Positions 6,562 through 7,882 of a stretch of DNA of 7,882 bases are shown here, in pieces. Numbering within the stretch: the stretch's first letter is position 1; each line of letters begins with the position of its first letter. The DNA is taken from NCBI GenBank assembly GCA_031263265.1, contig JAISGE010000211.1, positions 1 to 7,882 of the forward strand. The letters run 5' to 3'. Made by a program: the position numbers and the translations under genes. The notes beneath the pieces were generated by a model that was not told the DNA's origin, made no database searches, and saw only the letters and a program-made list of their open reading frames with translations. Source of the stretch: Treponema sp. Its GTDB lineage: Bacteria > Spirochaetota > Spirochaetia > Treponematales > Breznakiellaceae.

Positions 6562-7704
6562 CTACACTGGAGATCCCTGCCGCTTTTTTAATCCGTCTGT
6601 TATCCGCCCTATGGCTTCTTCGAGTCGTGCACGGGTGGTACCTAAGTTGAATCGTACATACCCCTCAAGTCCGAACGGTTTACCCTTATTCGGCAGTATC
6701 TTGACCTCATCAAGGAGCCACTGGTAAGGATCTTCGATGCCCAGAGGACGGAAATCGACCCACTGGAGATAGGTCCCCTCCACATGAGTCAGCTTGACTG
6801 CAGGGAAATGTTCTCGTAGCGCTGTTTCAAAGTAATCCCGGTTTCCCTGAAGATAATCCACCAGTTGGAGCCGCCAAGGCTCAGATGAGCCGTAGGCAGC
6901 TTTGGCCGCGGCCACATTGAGGATTCCTGGGTCGGGCAGGCTGTAGCAGGTGTTGTTGAATTCCTGCCGTAAGGTACTATTGGGGATGATGGCGAAAGCA
7001 AAGGGGAGTCCGGCCAAGTTATAGGTTTTTCCTGGTCCCATGATGCTTATGCTGTGCTCCGCAGCATATTCATCTACAGAAAAAAAGGGAATGTGATGCC
7101 GGCCATCAAAAACAAGACCGCAATGTGCCTCGTCAGATATAACGATCAGGTTTTTCTCTTCCGCAAAACAGCTCAATTCCTTAAGCTCTTCATACGTGTA
7201 TACCCGGCCTACCGGATTATGGGGGTTGCAGAGATAGAAAAGCCGGACATCTGGTTCGATACACCGCCTCATGTCATCAAAGTCCATCTCGTAGTATTCG
7301 TTGGTGTTTTTGAGCGGGGAGCGTATGGTCTCTTTTCCTGCTTTACCAGGAGCGGCAAGCAGCACATGGTAGTTAGGGCTAGGGATCATAACCCGTCCCT
7401 CCCGGAGCTGGCTTACTGCAGCCAGAACCGGCACAATCGCGGGAAGCAGCACGATCCATTCTTCTTTGATTGATACCTGGTATGTATCCTGGAACCATTT
7501 TTTGATAATTTCGGGAAATTCCAGGTCCTGACCATAGCCGAAGATACCATGCTGAATCTGAGCCTTCAGTGCTTCAATAATCTGGGGAGAGGAACGAAAG
7601 TCCATATCCGCCACAAACATGGGGAGTACCTCTTCCCCGGTGGTATCCCATTTTACGCTGCCAAAACCACGCCTATCCACCGGCTCGTCGAAATTAAACC
7701 GCAT
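6562..7704 (-). CDS. PLP-dependent C-S lyase / aminotransferase, MalY-PatB (cystathionine beta-lyase, cystalysin) family
   Basis: A complete 380-residue fold-type I PLP enzyme of normal family length (numbers count from the GTG at 7707). Seen: N-terminal SVKWD (17-21) and PMFVADMDF (29-37), FGYG with Y58, CNPHNPVGR (160-168), the PLP-pyridine aspartate D192 in VISDEAH, the Schiff-base lysine K227 in GPGKTYNLAG, EGTYLQWVDFR (310-320), and the carboxylate-binding arginine R352 in VRFNLGTTR. MalY/PatB enzymes cleave C-S bonds of cystathionine or cysteine to pyruvate, ammonia and a thiol or H2S; the Treponema denticola haemolysin cystalysin belongs here and shares the EGTYLQW-DFR segment as I recall it. 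The exact substrate cannot be read. ATG 7704 is preferred over the adjacent GTG 7707 because GAGG at 7712-7715 is 7 bases from the ATG. It is codirectional with, but probably separate from, the downstream activase operon. Unusual: Gly where the family usually has Ser just before the PLP lysine. Confidence 0.9.
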   Translation of the reverse strand: MRFNFDEPVDRRGFGSVKWDTTGEEVLPMFVADMDFRSSPQIIEALKAQIQHGIFGYGQDLEFPEIIKKWFQDTYQVSIKEEWIVLLPAIVPVLAAVSQLREGRVMIPSPNYHVLLAAPGKAGKETIRSPLKNTNEYYEMDFDDMRRCIEPDVRLFYLCNPHNPVGRVYTYEELKELSCFAEEKNLIVISDEAHCGLVFDGRHHIPFFSVDEYAAEHSISIMGPGKTYNLAGLPFAFAIIPNSTLRQEFNNTCYSLPDPGILNVAAAKAAYGSSEPWRLQLVDYLQGNRDYFETALREHFPAVKLTHVEGTYLQWVDFRPLGIEDPYQWLLDEVKILPNKGKPFGLEGYVRFNLGTTRARLEEAIGRITDGLKKRQGSPV

Positions 7705-7711
7705 CACCCCC

Positions 7712-7715
7712 CCTC
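7712..7715 (-). promoter_or_regulatory. Ribosome binding site deciding the C-S lyase start
   Basis: The minus strand reads GAGG, then a G-run and TG, then ATG at 7704, a spacing of 7 bases. This favours ATG 7704 over the in-frame GTG at 7705-7707, which would leave only 4 bases. The run of seven G (7707-7713) could also slip during replication. Confidence 0.6.
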
Positions 7716-7762
7716 AACAAAGTGGCTCAATTATTCTCATGATCTTTCTCATAAATACTCGT

Positions 7763-7882
7763 TTAAGAAATGATTTTAAATATTTTGTCTCGTAAATATT
7801 TTTCGTTTAAGGGTTTAACAATATAATCCGTAGCCCCAGCCTTCAGCGCTTCTATCACACTGTACTTTGCACCCTCACTCGT
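7763..7882 (-). CDS. CheY-like response regulator, C-terminal end of the receiver domain (5' part beyond the window)
   Basis: The last 39 residues of a protein are encoded, ending at TAA 7763-7765; the beginning lies off the right edge. The visible part matches the end of a receiver domain (PF00072). The first residues, TSEG, correspond to the conserved Thr/Ser at the end of beta-4. They are followed by helix alpha-4 (VIEALKAGATD), then beta-5 with YIVKPL, where the Lys-Pro pair is the conserved phospho-signalling lysine and cis-proline, and then alpha-5 (NEKYLRDKIFKIIS). The stop directly after alpha-5 means no output domain follows the receiver, so this is a stand-alone CheY/Spo0F-type regulator or the end of a protein with a C-terminal receiver. 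The 58-base gap to the C-S lyase contains no clear terminator, so read-through is possible. The phosphorylated Asp is outside the window. Confidence 0.85.
   Translation of the reverse strand, partial: TSEGAKYSVIEALKAGATDYIVKPLNEKYLRDKIFKIIS

Noticed and set aside
6550..6566. Palindromic stretch (CACGTG and TGTAGTCTACA) at the end of the C-S lyase gene, considered as a terminator or operator
   Set aside because: The TGTAG/CTACA arms leave a one-base loop, no T-run follows directly, and the element overlaps the stop codon; I cannot assign it a role.

Overview
The window reads as a chromosomal segment of an anaerobic bacterium of roughly 50% GC. A termite-gut-type Treponema (Spirochaetes) is my best guess. 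This rests on the secreted BspA-type leucine-rich-repeat protein built from near-identical units, its signal peptide ending in a Phe-Gly-Gln stretch, a MalY/PatB-type C-S lyase, a giant acyl-CoA dehydratase activase and a stand-alone CheY-like receiver. A Clostridia-like host cannot be excluded. The assignment is inference; no rRNA or marker gene is present.

Every gene I can support lies on the minus strand, so biological order runs from right to left. First comes the C-terminal tail of a response-regulator receiver domain (7763-7882, cut by the window edge). Then comes a complete PLP-dependent C-S lyase/aminotransferase (6562-7704). After a 63-base gap holding a plausible promoter there is a three-gene block: a 1472-residue protein with two BcrA/BadF/BadG/HgdC-type activase domains fused to a DUF2229 and dehydratase-related C-terminal half (2080-6498), a small polytopic membrane protein of the CmpB/'ABC-transporter type IV' family (1512-2087), and a short HD-domain hydrolase (1072-1515). 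The three reading frames overlap by 8 and 4 bases, which strongly suggests one translationally coupled operon. Last, after a gap of about 230 bases that contains one orphan 66-bp leucine-rich-repeat unit, comes a secreted BspA-like repeat protein (1-843, running off the left edge).

The most interesting part is the overlapping trio. The giant protein carries two complete ATPase heads, each with the cysteine pair that in HgdC holds a bridging [4Fe-4S] cluster, plus a cysteine-rich linker and many more conserved-looking cysteines downstream. No separate dehydratase subunits, CoA-transferase or electron-transfer flavoprotein genes are next to it, so the physiological substrate is unknown. Its tight coupling to a membrane protein and an HD phosphohydrolase-type protein suggests a small redox/membrane system of undefined function. 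I see no tRNA, rRNA, CRISPR array, insertion sequence or convincing rho-independent terminator in the window.
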